Shown: one piece after another, positions 7,323 through 15,352 of the stretch | How the letters are laid out: every line of letters begins with the position of its first letter | Numbering within the stretch: position 1 is the stretch's first letter | IMG/VR virus record: IMGVR_UViG_3300048919_000275 | Location: 1-21,955 of that record | Length of the DNA: 21,955 nucleotides | Direction: 5' to 3' (one strand) | Source of the DNA: a virus | Notes under the pieces: generated by a model | The model's database searches: none | Told to the model about the DNA's origin: nothing | The model's input: the letters and a program-made list of their open reading frames with translations, nothing else | Program-made: the position numbers and the translations under genes

Positions 7323-8223
7323 CCGTTCCCCCGTTGGTTACGCTCCATTCCGTACATGAAGCGGCTTGTGTCTTATCCAGCACCACATCAGCGAGCGGCG
7401 AGGCCAGCTCAACACGCTGCACACCTTCAACATGCAGCGCGGCATAAATAGCACTGCGGCGAATATCACGCCCCAGCCTCGTCTGGCTGGCGATATATTT
7501 CTGCAGGCTGGCTTTTGCCGCCTCCATCACCGGCTCAGCTTCTGGCCCCGGGTAAAGAAAAATCGTCGCATCCACGCTGTACGGAATAATTTCAGCGCTG
7601 CGCACCGTCAGACGGTCAGCAACCGGCCGCACGTTCTCACTGTTAAGCGCCTGTTCAACCACCGCCAGCAGGTCCGCCGCTGCCGTTCCGTCGCCCTCAC
7701 GGCTCAGCACGGTAAGCACCACCTCCGCCGGTGCCGGGCTGGTTGCGCTGGCGTCAGCGACTCTCCCGTCCGTGCTTTTAGCGTGAAACTCATAAGCCGC
7801 CGTTGGTCCCGCAACGGACAGCCCCTCAAATGCAGCAGGAACACGCAGGCGCAACGCCTCGTCACTTTCCATTATCGCTGCGACCGGCGGCACCGCGTCG
7901 TTATCGGCAGGTGTAACCGTCAGCCGCTTCACATTGTAGTTGGCCGCCATCTGATCGAGATCGCCGCCCATGGCATAAGCCACCATGACCGCCTGCGCCG
8001 CCTCGTTGATACGCTGGCGCAGCAGGATTTCCCGGTACGTGTTTTCCTGCAGTTGTTTGGTGATGGGTTCAGATTCCAGCTCAAGCGTGCGCCGCACCGC
8101 GTCCTGTTCATCTGCCGGATACAGGGCCACAAAGGCGGCCTTACGCTCAGCCAGCAGGGATTCAAAGTCCGGCACGTCAACGATTTGCGGCGCGGGGAGC
8201 TGGGAAAGGTCAATGACTGCCAT
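7315..8223 (-). CDS. J: Baseplate assembly protein J
   Basis: A 302-residue protein, the same length as P2 gpJ, in the baseplate J-like family (wedge protein related to T4 gp6). The start MAVIDLSQLPAPQIVDVPDFE and the EAAQAVMVAYAMGGDLDQMA region are typical. The gene overlaps W by 14 bp upstream and I downstream, which keeps the original P2 operon spacing. Base composition is GC-rich like the rest of the phage backbone. It appears intact. Confidence 0.92.
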   Translation of the reverse strand: MAVIDLSQLPAPQIVDVPDFESLLAERKAAFVALYPADEQDAVRRTLELESEPITKQLQENTYREILLRQRINEAAQAVMVAYAMGGDLDQMAANYNVKRLTVTPADNDAVPPVAAIMESDEALRLRVPAAFEGLSVAGPTAAYEFHAKSTDGRVADASATSPAPAEVVLTVLSREGDGTAAADLLAVVEQALNSENVRPVADRLTVRSAEIIPYSVDATIFLYPGPEAEPVMEAAKASLQKYIASQTRLGRDIRRSAIYAALHVEGVQRVELASPLADVVLDKTQAASCTEWSVTNGGTDE

Positions 8224-8569
8224 TGTCTGCTCCTGTTGATACCGAAAGGGAAACAGGCGCGCCGTTATTGCGCTTCCCGGTTAGCTCAACTACCATCGAG
8301 CCGTCAAAGCTGCTGTTGATGGTGATGGAATCCAGCATAAGCCGAGGCTCCCAGCGACTCAGCGATACGTAAACAGCCGCCATAATCTGCAGGCGCAGCG
8401 CCGGGTTCTGGGGTTGGTCAATCAATGCTGACAGCAGGGAACCATATTCCCGGCGTGCTATACGGCTTCCCTGGGGAGTCAGCAAAATATCCCTGACCGA
8501 CTGCCGCAAATGGTCCGCATCAGAAATGGCTTTGCCATTGCCCTGATTCATACCGATATACAGCGTCAT
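8210..8569 (-). CDS. W: Baseplate assembly protein W (gp25-like)
   Basis: A 119-residue protein of the gp25/W lysozyme-like baseplate family (P2 gpW: 115). It begins MTLYIGMNQGNGKAISDADH, followed by the conserved ILLTPQGSRIARREYGS motif that anchors the wedge to the tube-sheath initiation complex. The start overlaps the stop of the truncated V gene by 4 bp (ATGA). It appears intact. Confidence 0.92.
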   Translation of the reverse strand: MTLYIGMNQGNGKAISDADHLRQSVRDILLTPQGSRIARREYGSLLSALIDQPQNPALRLQIMAAVYVSLSRWEPRLMLDSITINSSFDGSMVVELTGKRNNGAPVSLSVSTGADNGSH

Positions 8570-8895
8570 ACAGGACCTCCCGATGTATCGCCGCCGGACT
8601 TAACGCCGGTATGACCGTGTTTATCGACTACGATCCCGTTAGAACTCATGGCGCCGCCGCCCTGGGTGACGCCACCATTGATCACCACCTCGCTGTTTAT
8701 GCGCGTGGTGCTTGCTTCCACCACAAACTCCCCCGTTTTCAGGGTTATGTTATCTGCCGCCTCGATCACCATGGATTTGATACCCCGCACATGCCAGCGG
8801 CCGGTCGCGGGTTCATATTCAAACCATCCACCGTCCGGGTATTCCGTTACGCAGCCGTCCACTGAGTCCGACGGCGGCGCGAACTGGTTGGAATA
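8566..8895 (-). pseudogene. V': Tail spike V, C-terminal half only
   Basis: Reading upstream from the stop, the V frame runs YSNQFAPPSDSVDGCVTEYP, WFEYEPATGRWHVRGIK, and ends TGVKSGGDTSGGPV. This matches the second half of P2 gpV, the membrane-piercing spike (211 residues). The first half, with the OB-fold that plugs into the hub, is missing; homology begins at about 8895, where a stub of capsid gene N takes over in another frame. A GTG at 8862 could start a 98-residue fragment covering the beta-helix and the histidine-containing tip (KHGHTG). Such a fragment could not join the hub. Confidence 0.85.
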
Positions 8896-8939
8896 AATCG
8901 CAGGTAGCCGTTGAATTTAATACGTGTCTCTTTTTTCAT
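8847..8939 (-). pseudogene. N': Major capsid N, first ~14 codons, running out of frame into V
   Basis: The ATG at 8939, behind GGAG, starts MKKETRIKFNGYL, which matches the P2 capsid N-terminus MRQETRFKFNAYL. After about codon 14 (base 8898) the DNA becomes the V gene in another phase, and the frame stops at 8847 after 30 codons. This junction marks a deletion of most of N plus M, L, X, Y, K, the lysis genes, R, S and half of V, about 10 kb in P2 order. Confidence 0.85.
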
Positions 8940-8954
8940 TGTGCTTTTGCTCCG

Positions 8955-9782
8955 TCAGCAATCGGTGGTTTGTTCTGCGCCGTTATTGCCGGTCGCATTA
9001 GGGCGGCGTTCGCTGCGGCTGTCCTGAGTGGAAAGCTGCTCACGCAGGGTGGAGAGTGCGCTGGTTGTCTCATCAACAACCTTTTGCATATCGCTCAGCT
9101 TGTTACTGAAATCGGTCTGATGGGTGCTGACCTGCTCCGCCAGCGTCTGATGCTCACGCGCGATGGTTTCAACAGCCTGATTCACATCAGCAAAGCGGGC
9201 GTTATCATCGGCGCCTTTGCGGGACAGCAGCTCTTTCACACGGGTAAACAGGCTGGTTTTTTCCGGCACGTTCTCAAACTCGATCAGGGTTTCAACAGCA
9301 GCGGTAAACAGGTTGTCTTTGTCCAGCTTGCGGCGCGCCAGTGGGTTATGTTCTGCGCTGGCGCTGAACTGCAGCATTTCAGTGCCGAGGCTTGCCGGAT
9401 CGTCAGTAATCGCCAGGCCAACCAGATAAGCGGAGCCGGTATCGGCAAAGCTGGTGTTAACTTCCATTGAGGTGAAAAGCTTCTGCCAGTTGCTGGTCAT
9501 CGTGACCAGATCGTCAGTCGGGGCAATCCAGCCATACAGCGCCATTTTCCCGGATAATGCCCCTTCGGTGATTTCTTCCGCTTCCAGCTTTTCCACCATG
9601 CCAAAACGACGGAAAGGCCCATCAGGGGTGAAGCCCTTGATGTGTTCCATATTGATCAGCGCGGTGTATACCTGCGGGTTATAGCTCGCCGCCATCTGGG
9701 TGAGCCATTCACGCTCAATAACGCGCCCGTCAGTAGTGGCCCCTTCGACCCCAATACGAAAACGCTTAGATTTTTTTGCCAT
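8955..9782 (-). CDS. O: Capsid scaffold and prohead protease O
   Basis: A 275-residue P2 gpO-family protein (P2: 284). The N-terminal half is the serine protease that cuts capsid and scaffold; D18, H47 and S105 align with the P2 triad D19/H48/S107. The C-terminal half is scaffold: helical (KLSDMQKVVDETTSALSTL), with a polar tail. The gene is in the late minus-strand operon behind its own Ogr box and ends 16 bp before the N' start. It appears intact, but its substrate, the capsid protein N, is deleted. Confidence 0.92.
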   Translation of the reverse strand: MAKKSKRFRIGVEGATTDGRVIEREWLTQMAASYNPQVYTALINMEHIKGFTPDGPFRRFGMVEKLEAEEITEGALSGKMALYGWIAPTDDLVTMTSNWQKLFTSMEVNTSFADTGSAYLVGLAITDDPASLGTEMLQFSASAEHNPLARRKLDKDNLFTAAVETLIEFENVPEKTSLFTRVKELLSRKGADDNARFADVNQAVETIAREHQTLAEQVSTHQTDFSNKLSDMQKVVDETTSALSTLREQLSTQDSRSERRPNATGNNGAEQTTDC

Positions 9783-9866
9783 CGGTCCGGCTCCGGTTAG
9801 TTAGTTCGTAACACGTTCAGAGCCTTATGTTTGCGGTGATGGCGCGTGTAAACAACGCGTTGGGCT

Positions 9867-9884
9867 TGTGCGAACTCCCACACA
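9867..9884 (-). promoter_or_regulatory. Ogr-binding box between O and P (PO)
   Basis: A second TGT-N12-ACA site (TGT 9867-9869, ACA 9882-9884), also TGTG...CACA at its ends. Placed 55 bp upstream of a minus-strand start it predicts transcription from about 9820, leaving a 38-base leader before O. On the plus strand the start would fall on the P start codon, so I assign it to O. No second box for P was found. Confidence 0.72.
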
Positions 9885-9930
9885 ATGCGAAGCCGGGGAA
9901 AGTGCTGATTTGAGGCCGTATGTTTGTGCC

Positions 9931-11694
9931 ATGACAACACTGACCCCCGCAGACCTCGATCCCCGTCGTCAGGCAATGCTGATGTACTTTCAGGGATACC
10001 GCGTAGCCCGCATTGCTGAAATGCTGGGCGAGAAAGTTGCAACCGTTCACAGCTGGAAAAAACGCGATAAGTGGGGCGAATATGGCCCACTGGATCAGAT
10101 GCAGCTCACCACCGCCGCACGTTACTGCCAGCTCGTCATGAAGGAGCAGAAGGAAGGAAAGGATTTTAAAGAAATTGACCTGCTGGCGCGTCAGTCCGAA
10201 CGACAGGCCAGAATCGGCAAATTTAACAATGGCGGGAATGAAGCAGACCTGAATCCGAACGTGGCGAACCGCAATAAAGGTCCGCGCAAGCCGCCGGAAA
10301 AAAACCTGTTTACCGACGAACAGATCGAAAAGCTGGAAGAGATTTTCCGCGCTGGTATGTTCGAGTACCAGCGCCACTGGTGGGACGCTGGTATCAAGCA
10401 CCGTATCCGCAACCTCTTAAAATCACGCCAGATCGGTGCAACCTACTATTTCGCCCGTGAAGCGTTGATAGACGCCCTGACCACGGGCCGAAATCAAATC
10501 TTTCTGTCAGCGAGTAAAGCCCAGGCACACGTTTTTAAACAGTACATCATCGACTTCGCAAAAGAGGTGGATGTTGAGCTGAAAGGCGATCCGATGGTGC
10601 TGCCTAACGGCGCGTGTCTTTACTTCCTCGGTACAAATGCCCGTACCGCGCAGAGCTATCACGGCAATCTGTATCTTGATGAGTATTTCTGGATACCGAA
10701 ATTCCAGGAGCTGCGCAAGGTGGCCTCCGGTATGGCGCTGCACAAAAAATGGCGTCAGACCTATTTCTCTACCCCTTCCAGCCTGACGCACAGCGCCTAC
10801 CCGTTCTGGTCTGGCGCCCTGTTCAATAAAGGGCGCCCGAAAGCCGACAGGGTGGAATTTGACCTTTCTCACAGTAGCCTGGCGCACGGCGTTTTATGCC
10901 CTGACGGCCAGTACCGCCAGATAGTCACCATTGAAGATGCCGTAAACGGCGGGTGTAACCTTTTCGACCTGGACCAGCTGCGCCTGGAGTACAGCCCGGA
11001 CGAATACAACAACCTGCTGATGTGTCAGTTTGTTGACGATCTGGCGTCCGTGTTCCCGCTGGCGTTGCTGCAGTCCTGCATGGTTGACAGCTGGGACGTG
11101 TGGGACGATTTCGAACCGCTTTTACTGCGTCCGTTTGCATACCACCCTGTCTGGATTGGCTATGACCCGGCAAAAGGAACGCAGAACGGTGACAGCGCCG
11201 GTTGCGTGGTCATTGCGCCTCCCGTCGTCCCCGGCGGTAAATTCCGCATCCTTGAGCGTCACCAGTGGCGCGGGATGGACTTTCGCGCCCAGGCCTCAGC
11301 GATTGAGGAAATCACCAGACGCTACAACGTGACCTACATCGGCATTGACTCGACCGGCGTTGGCGATGGCGTTTACAAAACGGTTAAGCAGTTCTTCCCT
11401 GCTGCGCGTGAGTTTGTCTACAACCCGACCGTTAAAAATGCCCTGGTGCTTAAAGCCTACGACATCATCAGCGGGCGCCGTCTGGAGTTTGATGCGGGGA
11501 TGCTGGATATCGCGCAGTCCTTTATGTCCATTCGACGTTCAACCACTGCCAGCGGCAACCGGCCAACCTACGAAGCAGCCCGCACAGAGGAAGCCAGCCA
11601 CGCGGATTTAGCCTGGGCAACCATGCACGCACTTTATAACGAACCACTGGCAGGAGCTTCCGCCAGTACCAGTAACATCGTGGAGATTTTTTAA
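9931..11694 (+). CDS. P: Terminase large subunit P
   Basis: A 587-residue P2 gpP-family terminase (P2: 590). It has an N-terminal HTH (residues about 10-48: RRQAMLMYFQGYRVARIAEM), an ATPase domain with the variant Walker A SRQIGAT (165-171) and Walker B LYLDEYFW (247-254), and an RNase H-like nuclease domain with IGYDPAKGTQNGDSAG and IGIDSTGVGDGVY. It would cut cos and package DNA with gpM, which is deleted. I chose the ATG at 9931 because it matches the P2 start (MTTLTPADLDPRRQAML); an upstream in-frame ATG at 9868 would sit inside the Ogr box. The stop overlaps the Q start (TAATG). Confidence 0.93.
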   Translation: MTTLTPADLDPRRQAMLMYFQGYRVARIAEMLGEKVATVHSWKKRDKWGEYGPLDQMQLTTAARYCQLVMKEQKEGKDFKEIDLLARQSERQARIGKFNNGGNEADLNPNVANRNKGPRKPPEKNLFTDEQIEKLEEIFRAGMFEYQRHWWDAGIKHRIRNLLKSRQIGATYYFAREALIDALTTGRNQIFLSASKAQAHVFKQYIIDFAKEVDVELKGDPMVLPNGACLYFLGTNARTAQSYHGNLYLDEYFWIPKFQELRKVASGMALHKKWRQTYFSTPSSLTHSAYPFWSGALFNKGRPKADRVEFDLSHSSLAHGVLCPDGQYRQIVTIEDAVNGGCNLFDLDQLRLEYSPDEYNNLLMCQFVDDLASVFPLALLQSCMVDSWDVWDDFEPLLLRPFAYHPVWIGYDPAKGTQNGDSAGCVVIAPPVVPGGKFRILERHQWRGMDFRAQASAIEEITRRYNVTYIGIDSTGVGDGVYKTVKQFFPAAREFVYNPTVKNALVLKAYDIISGRRLEFDAGMLDIAQSFMSIRRSTTASGNRPTYEAARTEEASHADLAWATMHALYNEPLAGASASTSNIVEIF

Positions 11695-12743
11695 TGGCTA
11701 ACCGCAAAAACCGCAGCAAGGCACCGCGCGTCCAGACCGCCACCGATACGGCCAACATAGGCAGTAATGCCCATGCGGAGGCGTTTACGTTTGGCGATCC
11801 GATCCCCGTGATGGACCGCCGGGAGTTATTTGATTACCTGGAGTGCGCGCAGGTAGACCGCTGGTACGAACCACCGATCAGCATGGATGGCCTGGCGCGA
11901 ACTTACCGCGCTGCCGTGCATCACTCCAGCGCTATTCAGGTAAAACGCAATATTCTTACCAGTACCTTCATCCCTCACCGCTGGCTGTCTAAACAGGCTT
12001 TTTCCCGGTTCGCCCAGGACTTTCTGGTATTCGGTAATGCCTACCTTGAAAAACGCATGAACCGGTTAGGGCAGATCATGGAACTGCGCGCCTCGCTTGC
12101 CAAATACACACGTCGTGGCATTGACCCGGACACCTACTGGTTTGCACAGTATGGCTACAACTCACAGCCCTATCAGTTCGATGAGGGAAGCGTTTTTCAT
12201 CTGATGGAACCCGACGTTAACCAGGAGCTTTACGGGATGCCGGAATACCTCTCCGCCATTCCTTCCGCCCTGCTGAATGAATCGGCCACGTTGTTTCGCC
12301 GTAAATATTACCTTAACGGTAGCCATGCTGGTTTCATCATGTACATGAGCGACCCTGCCGCCGATCAGAAAGACGTGGATAATATACGTGAAGCTCTCAA
12401 AAAATCGAAAGGGCCTGGCAACTTCCGCAACCTGTTTATGTACAGCCCGAACGGCAAGAAAGACGGTATTCAGATCATCCCGTTGTCAGAAGTCGCAGCG
12501 AAAGATGAATTTCTGAACATCAAGAATGTGAGCCGTGATGACATGTTAGCAGCTCACCGCGTACCGCCCCAACTGATGGGGATTATGCCTAATAACGTTG
12601 GCGGTTTTGGCGATGTAGAAAAGGCGAGCCGTGTATTTGTCCGTAATGAATTGATTCCACTCCAAAAAAGAATAATGGAAGTAAATGAATGGTTTAAAGA
12701 AGAAATTATTCAGTTTGATGAGTATAGACTTAGTGAAGGCTGA
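11694..12743 (+). CDS. Q: Portal protein Q
   Basis: A 349-residue P2 gpQ-family portal (P2: 344), the head vertex through which DNA enters. Family motifs include RRELFDYLECAQVDRWYEPP near the start and the strongly conserved AHRVPPQLMGIMPNNVGGFG near the end. The gene is coupled to P by a TAATG overlap. The last 80 or so bases are clearly more AT-rich than the rest (ending EEIIQFDEYRLSEG), so the 3' end has been exchanged along with the adjacent accessory block. It still encodes a full-length protein. Confidence 0.92.
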   Translation: MANRKNRSKAPRVQTATDTANIGSNAHAEAFTFGDPIPVMDRRELFDYLECAQVDRWYEPPISMDGLARTYRAAVHHSSAIQVKRNILTSTFIPHRWLSKQAFSRFAQDFLVFGNAYLEKRMNRLGQIMELRASLAKYTRRGIDPDTYWFAQYGYNSQPYQFDEGSVFHLMEPDVNQELYGMPEYLSAIPSALLNESATLFRRKYYLNGSHAGFIMYMSDPAADQKDVDNIREALKKSKGPGNFRNLFMYSPNGKKDGIQIIPLSEVAAKDEFLNIKNVSRDDMLAAHRVPPQLMGIMPNNVGGFGDVEKASRVFVRNELIPLQKRIMEVNEWFKEEIIQFDEYRLSEG

Positions 12744-12756
12744 ATAAAGAAATGAA

Positions 12757-12780
12757 AACTGGCTGTAAAAACAGCCAGTT
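12757..12780 (-). terminator. Terminator between Q and the accessory operon
   Basis: A perfect 10-bp stem (12757-12766 with 12771-12780) with an AAAA/TTTT loop. On the minus strand it touches the stop of the downstream gene and is followed by TTCATTTCTTT, so it is best read as the end of the three-gene operon; it may also slow transcription from Q. Confidence 0.68.
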
Positions 12781-13643
12781 CATACACCTGCGCCAATAAA
12801 GTCTCCATAGGACTCATCTTCAAGACTAATGTATTCCACCCTCCACTGATCCATCCTTCGCAAGGCATAAAGTGAAAAATGAGTATCAGCAACTGCTACA
12901 CAATTAGTTAATTCGATGAGTTCCGAATGTCCCTGTTTCGGGTCGCCATAGAATTTAAAAAATAGCTTTTTCAAAGCAAGACAGGTATTTTCTGCAGCAG
13001 TTCTTGCATCTGGACCACCCTCTGTCGCATCGTACACCACATTGATGACCAGCTCGTAAGGCTCACCTTCCTCGAGATCGGTGAATCTCTCCTCACCTAA
13101 ATCAAAAAATATACCAATCAAATGCTCTGAGTTTGTTGAAATTATGTCAGCAACTGCTTTTTCAAAAACGAATTTATCATCTTCGTCATTTTTTTCCAGG
13201 TCGAAGGCGCGCAAACGCTCTTCGAAGGAATCAGGGAACGCGGGACGACCGTACTTAGCAGCTAGCCACTGCTTAAGTCCTTGTTTCTCTTCTGATGAAA
13301 TAGTATATGCAGGATCATTTTCCGTACAATGGAAATTCTTTTTAGAGATTATTGCTTTCCTTTCATGTCGAAGTTCAACTGCCCCTTTCTTAGGGCTTTC
13401 AGGATTCTCAAAACAAAGATCAAGGATTCTTGGGTGTTTTGCTCTCTTCATCTTGCTTGACCCCTTTTTCAAGGGGCCAAACATGAGTTCAACGTTCTTT
13501 TCAGAATCACTTTGTAAATCACAATCATGTGTAATCACAACAACTTTATGGTTAGTTTCATCAGGGCTCAGAAGTCCAAGTGAAACGGCATCATCATGTT
13601 TAAGAACATGCCCCTGACGCCATGATGTTCCTCGTACCAACAT
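12780..13643 (-). CDS. Unknown accessory protein with a THDCDL motif (operon gene 3)
   Basis: A 287-residue soluble protein that I do not recognise. Near the N-terminus a hydrophobic strand runs into a striking polar motif, KVVVITHDCDLQSD (residues 33-46), with H39, D40, C41 and D42 as possible metal or catalytic residues. A KLKK-type basic patch follows (PLKKGSSKMKRAKHPR, about 57-72), then a charged middle. The C-terminal half looks like an alpha/beta domain. There are no membrane segments. It is the last gene of a three-gene operon, 9 bp after the HTH gene, with its stop in the terminator. More AT-rich than the phage backbone. Being in the P2 Q-to-A accessory site it is a defence candidate, by inference only. 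Confidence 0.72.
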   Translation of the reverse strand: MLVRGTSWRQGHVLKHDDAVSLGLLSPDETNHKVVVITHDCDLQSDSEKNVELMFGPLKKGSSKMKRAKHPRILDLCFENPESPKKGAVELRHERKAIISKKNFHCTENDPAYTISSEEKQGLKQWLAAKYGRPAFPDSFEERLRAFDLEKNDEDDKFVFEKAVADIISTNSEHLIGIFFDLGEERFTDLEEGEPYELVINVVYDATEGGPDARTAAENTCLALKKLFFKFYGDPKQGHSELIELTNCVAVADTHFSLYALRRMDQWRVEYISLEDESYGDFIGAGV

Positions 13644-13652
13644 AAATGTGAT

Positions 13653-14324
13653 TTAATCCTCTACAGAGCCAGGAATCGAAACAGATGATTTCCAACCATC
13701 TGTAGGCTTCGCCTTACTTGCTGCAAAATTGGCAGCCTCTGCAGCCGCATTCATCGCTTTAGATTCATCAATCAGTATCTGGACAGGCTTATGCCAATCT
13801 TCTCCTTCTTTGACCAAGTCCATTAACGACCGGCCATTGAAAGCTTTCATTTTGGCTAACATTTTTGCATCAGCGATTCCTGCCTCAGAAAAGGCATCAG
13901 CAATGTTACTCAGATTTCTGATAACAAGCGTTTTGACGTCATCTTCAGGCTGATATTCTCCAGAAAGCCACTTATAGAGAGCTTGTCGTGTTATCCCCAA
14001 ATCCTTTGCCAATTCAGACATTGAAGGGGAAAGGATCTCTCGTATATTAGCCAAATGCTGGGCAACGCTTCTTACATCAACATCAGGGGCAGAAGCAGAA
14101 AAAATCAATGTATCACTTGAGTCAAAAGCAAACTGAACCCTTGGCTGTACATAATGACGCCAATGCTTATACCCATCAACTGGATAAGAGGCACCAGTAC
14201 CAACAAGCAATAATGATGCAGCGACCACGATACCCGGCATTTTCGAATTCTTTTGCGTACAACTCAGCGGAGGAGTCGCAAAACGCTCGATTCGTCCAGT
14301 ACCGCCAGTAGGAGTTGCTAACAT
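13653..14324 (-). CDS. Membrane-anchored helix-turn-helix protein (operon gene 2)
   Basis: A 223-residue protein. A single hydrophobic segment (PGIVVAASLLLVGTGA, about residues 30-45) follows a polar N-terminus, so it is probably a bitopic membrane protein or has an uncleaved signal anchor. Residues about 101-128 read SMSELAKDLGITRQALYKWL, a clear XRE-like HTH. A helical C-terminus (EAANFAASKAK) completes it. An HTH attached to a membrane segment is an unusual arrangement and could couple a membrane or envelope event to DNA binding. The start is 18 bp after the TIGR04255-like gene, with a strong GGAGG 7 bp upstream. The exact family is unknown to me. Confidence 0.72.
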   Translation of the reverse strand: MLATPTGGTGRIERFATPPLSCTQKNSKMPGIVVAASLLLVGTGASYPVDGYKHWRHYVQPRVQFAFDSSDTLIFSASAPDVDVRSVAQHLANIREILSPSMSELAKDLGITRQALYKWLSGEYQPEDDVKTLVIRNLSNIADAFSEAGIADAKMLAKMKAFNGRSLMDLVKEGEDWHKPVQILIDESKAMNAAAEAANFAASKAKPTDGWKSSVSIPGSVED

Positions 14325-14342
14325 ATTAATTCCTCCGATGTA

Positions 14343-15152
14343 TCATTTCCATTTTGCCCAAGCAAAATCTGAAACCATACCTTTAAACGCTTCTTTAACT
14401 TTACTATGCAAGGAGAGTATCTGTTCTTCAACCATTTGCAAGTCAAATGGCATATTACCTTCTACATAGTGATCAGTATCAATGACCGCATGACGACGCT
14501 GTTCCGTATCTCTAAACCTTGGTAGTGCAACCAAACCATTAGGCACCATGTCCGGAGGAAAACCAAGTTGAGTGTTCGTTTTGTAAATACGCGAAACCAT
14601 GAAGCCATTTTGGATCACTGGTCCCACGGAAGTTTGATATACGGCCTCCTGTAAGGATTGAATAGGAGTTAATCCAAGGTCAACCCCATGCAATTCATTT
14701 ACGAGGTATTGTTCTATAACCTCTTCACCTTCAGGAAATACAGCGTCAAGATATCTTAGCCCAATACGGCTCACCAAGGACGGCCTTGCAAATTCAAGAA
14801 CTTTACTAAGTCCCAGCATCAGTGCAGAAACAAATGGTTCATGCGTATTATAGTCCGTTGTATGAAAGGTAATAAAGTCGTTACCTATGACGAACCCAGA
14901 AGTTCTTTCAGCGTTAAAGATTATCCACTGCGTGACGGGCTCAAATGAATGAACCGGCGGTTCGTTCGGATTAACGATCTCGAACTTTAGTTGGGTAGTA
15001 CTTTGAGTCTCATAAAAAGGGTAGCCCTCAACTCGCAATGCTTCCTGTATGTCAGGAATGTACATGGCCATTTTTGCCACAGGCGTGAACTTAACCTGTA
15101 CCAATGCGTAATAAACGGGCGCATTGGACATGCGTTCAGTGTTAGCACTCAT
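14343..15152 (-). CDS. TIGR04255-like protein (operon gene 1)
   Basis: A 269-residue protein resembling the sporadically distributed TIGR04255 family, of unknown function. Signs are the opening NAPVYYALVQVKFTP (residues 10-24), the central LVSRIGLRYLDAVFP (about 130-144), and the overall length (family about 250-270). No membrane segment or catalytic motif is evident. The start has a strong AAGGAGG Shine-Dalgarno 5 bp upstream. As first gene of the operon it is probably expressed from a promoter in 15153-15260. Members of this family are known to me as scattered accessory genes; a defence role here rests on location. Confidence 0.72.
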   Translation of the reverse strand: MSANTERMSNAPVYYALVQVKFTPVAKMAMYIPDIQEALRVEGYPFYETQSTTQLKFEIVNPNEPPVHSFEPVTQWIIFNAERTSGFVIGNDFITFHTTDYNTHEPFVSALMLGLSKVLEFARPSLVSRIGLRYLDAVFPEGEEVIEQYLVNELHGVDLGLTPIQSLQEAVYQTSVGPVIQNGFMVSRIYKTNTQLGFPPDMVPNGLVALPRFRDTEQRRHAVIDTDHYVEGNMPFDLQMVEEQILSLHSKVKEAFKGMVSDFAWAKWK

Positions 15153-15310
15153 GTCGCCCTCCTTGATAATGTTTCATTAAATATCTCTTGTTTCATGACG
15201 CCTAGTTTACACATAGATTGACACTTTCTCCATCGATAAGTTCAAGATTAAATCGATAGTACGGGTCTATGGATTCGGAAAAGAACGATACCGCTTTCCA
15301 AGAACGCGCG

Positions 15311-15329
15311 CTCGTAGCCCCGCCACGCC
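15311..15329 (-). other. cos: Candidate cos site
   Basis: The minus strand reads GGCGTGGCGGGGCTACGAG and then GCGCGC. The first 12 bases are the same as I recall for the 186 cohesive end and differ by one from P2 (GGCGAGGCGGGG); P2 also continues to GCGCGC about ten bases on. It lies between Q and the early genes, in the same orientation as in P2. The inner seven bases differ, so cleavage is not proved. Confidence 0.7.
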
Positions 15330-15352
15330 TGCCCGCTTTATGCAGAGGTTTT

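Noticed and set aside
7366-8319. Plus-strand open frame of 317 codons
   Set aside because: Antisense to J and W, which are recognisable over their full length.
9886-9905. CCGGGGAAAGTGC near the P start, reminiscent of the P2 cos core
   Set aside because: It shares only a short GGGGAAAG stretch, is between O and P where no cos occurs, and a better match with the right position is at 15311-15329.
9796-10401. Minus-strand open frames opposite the start of P
   Set aside because: Shadow of the P gene and the O-P promoter region.
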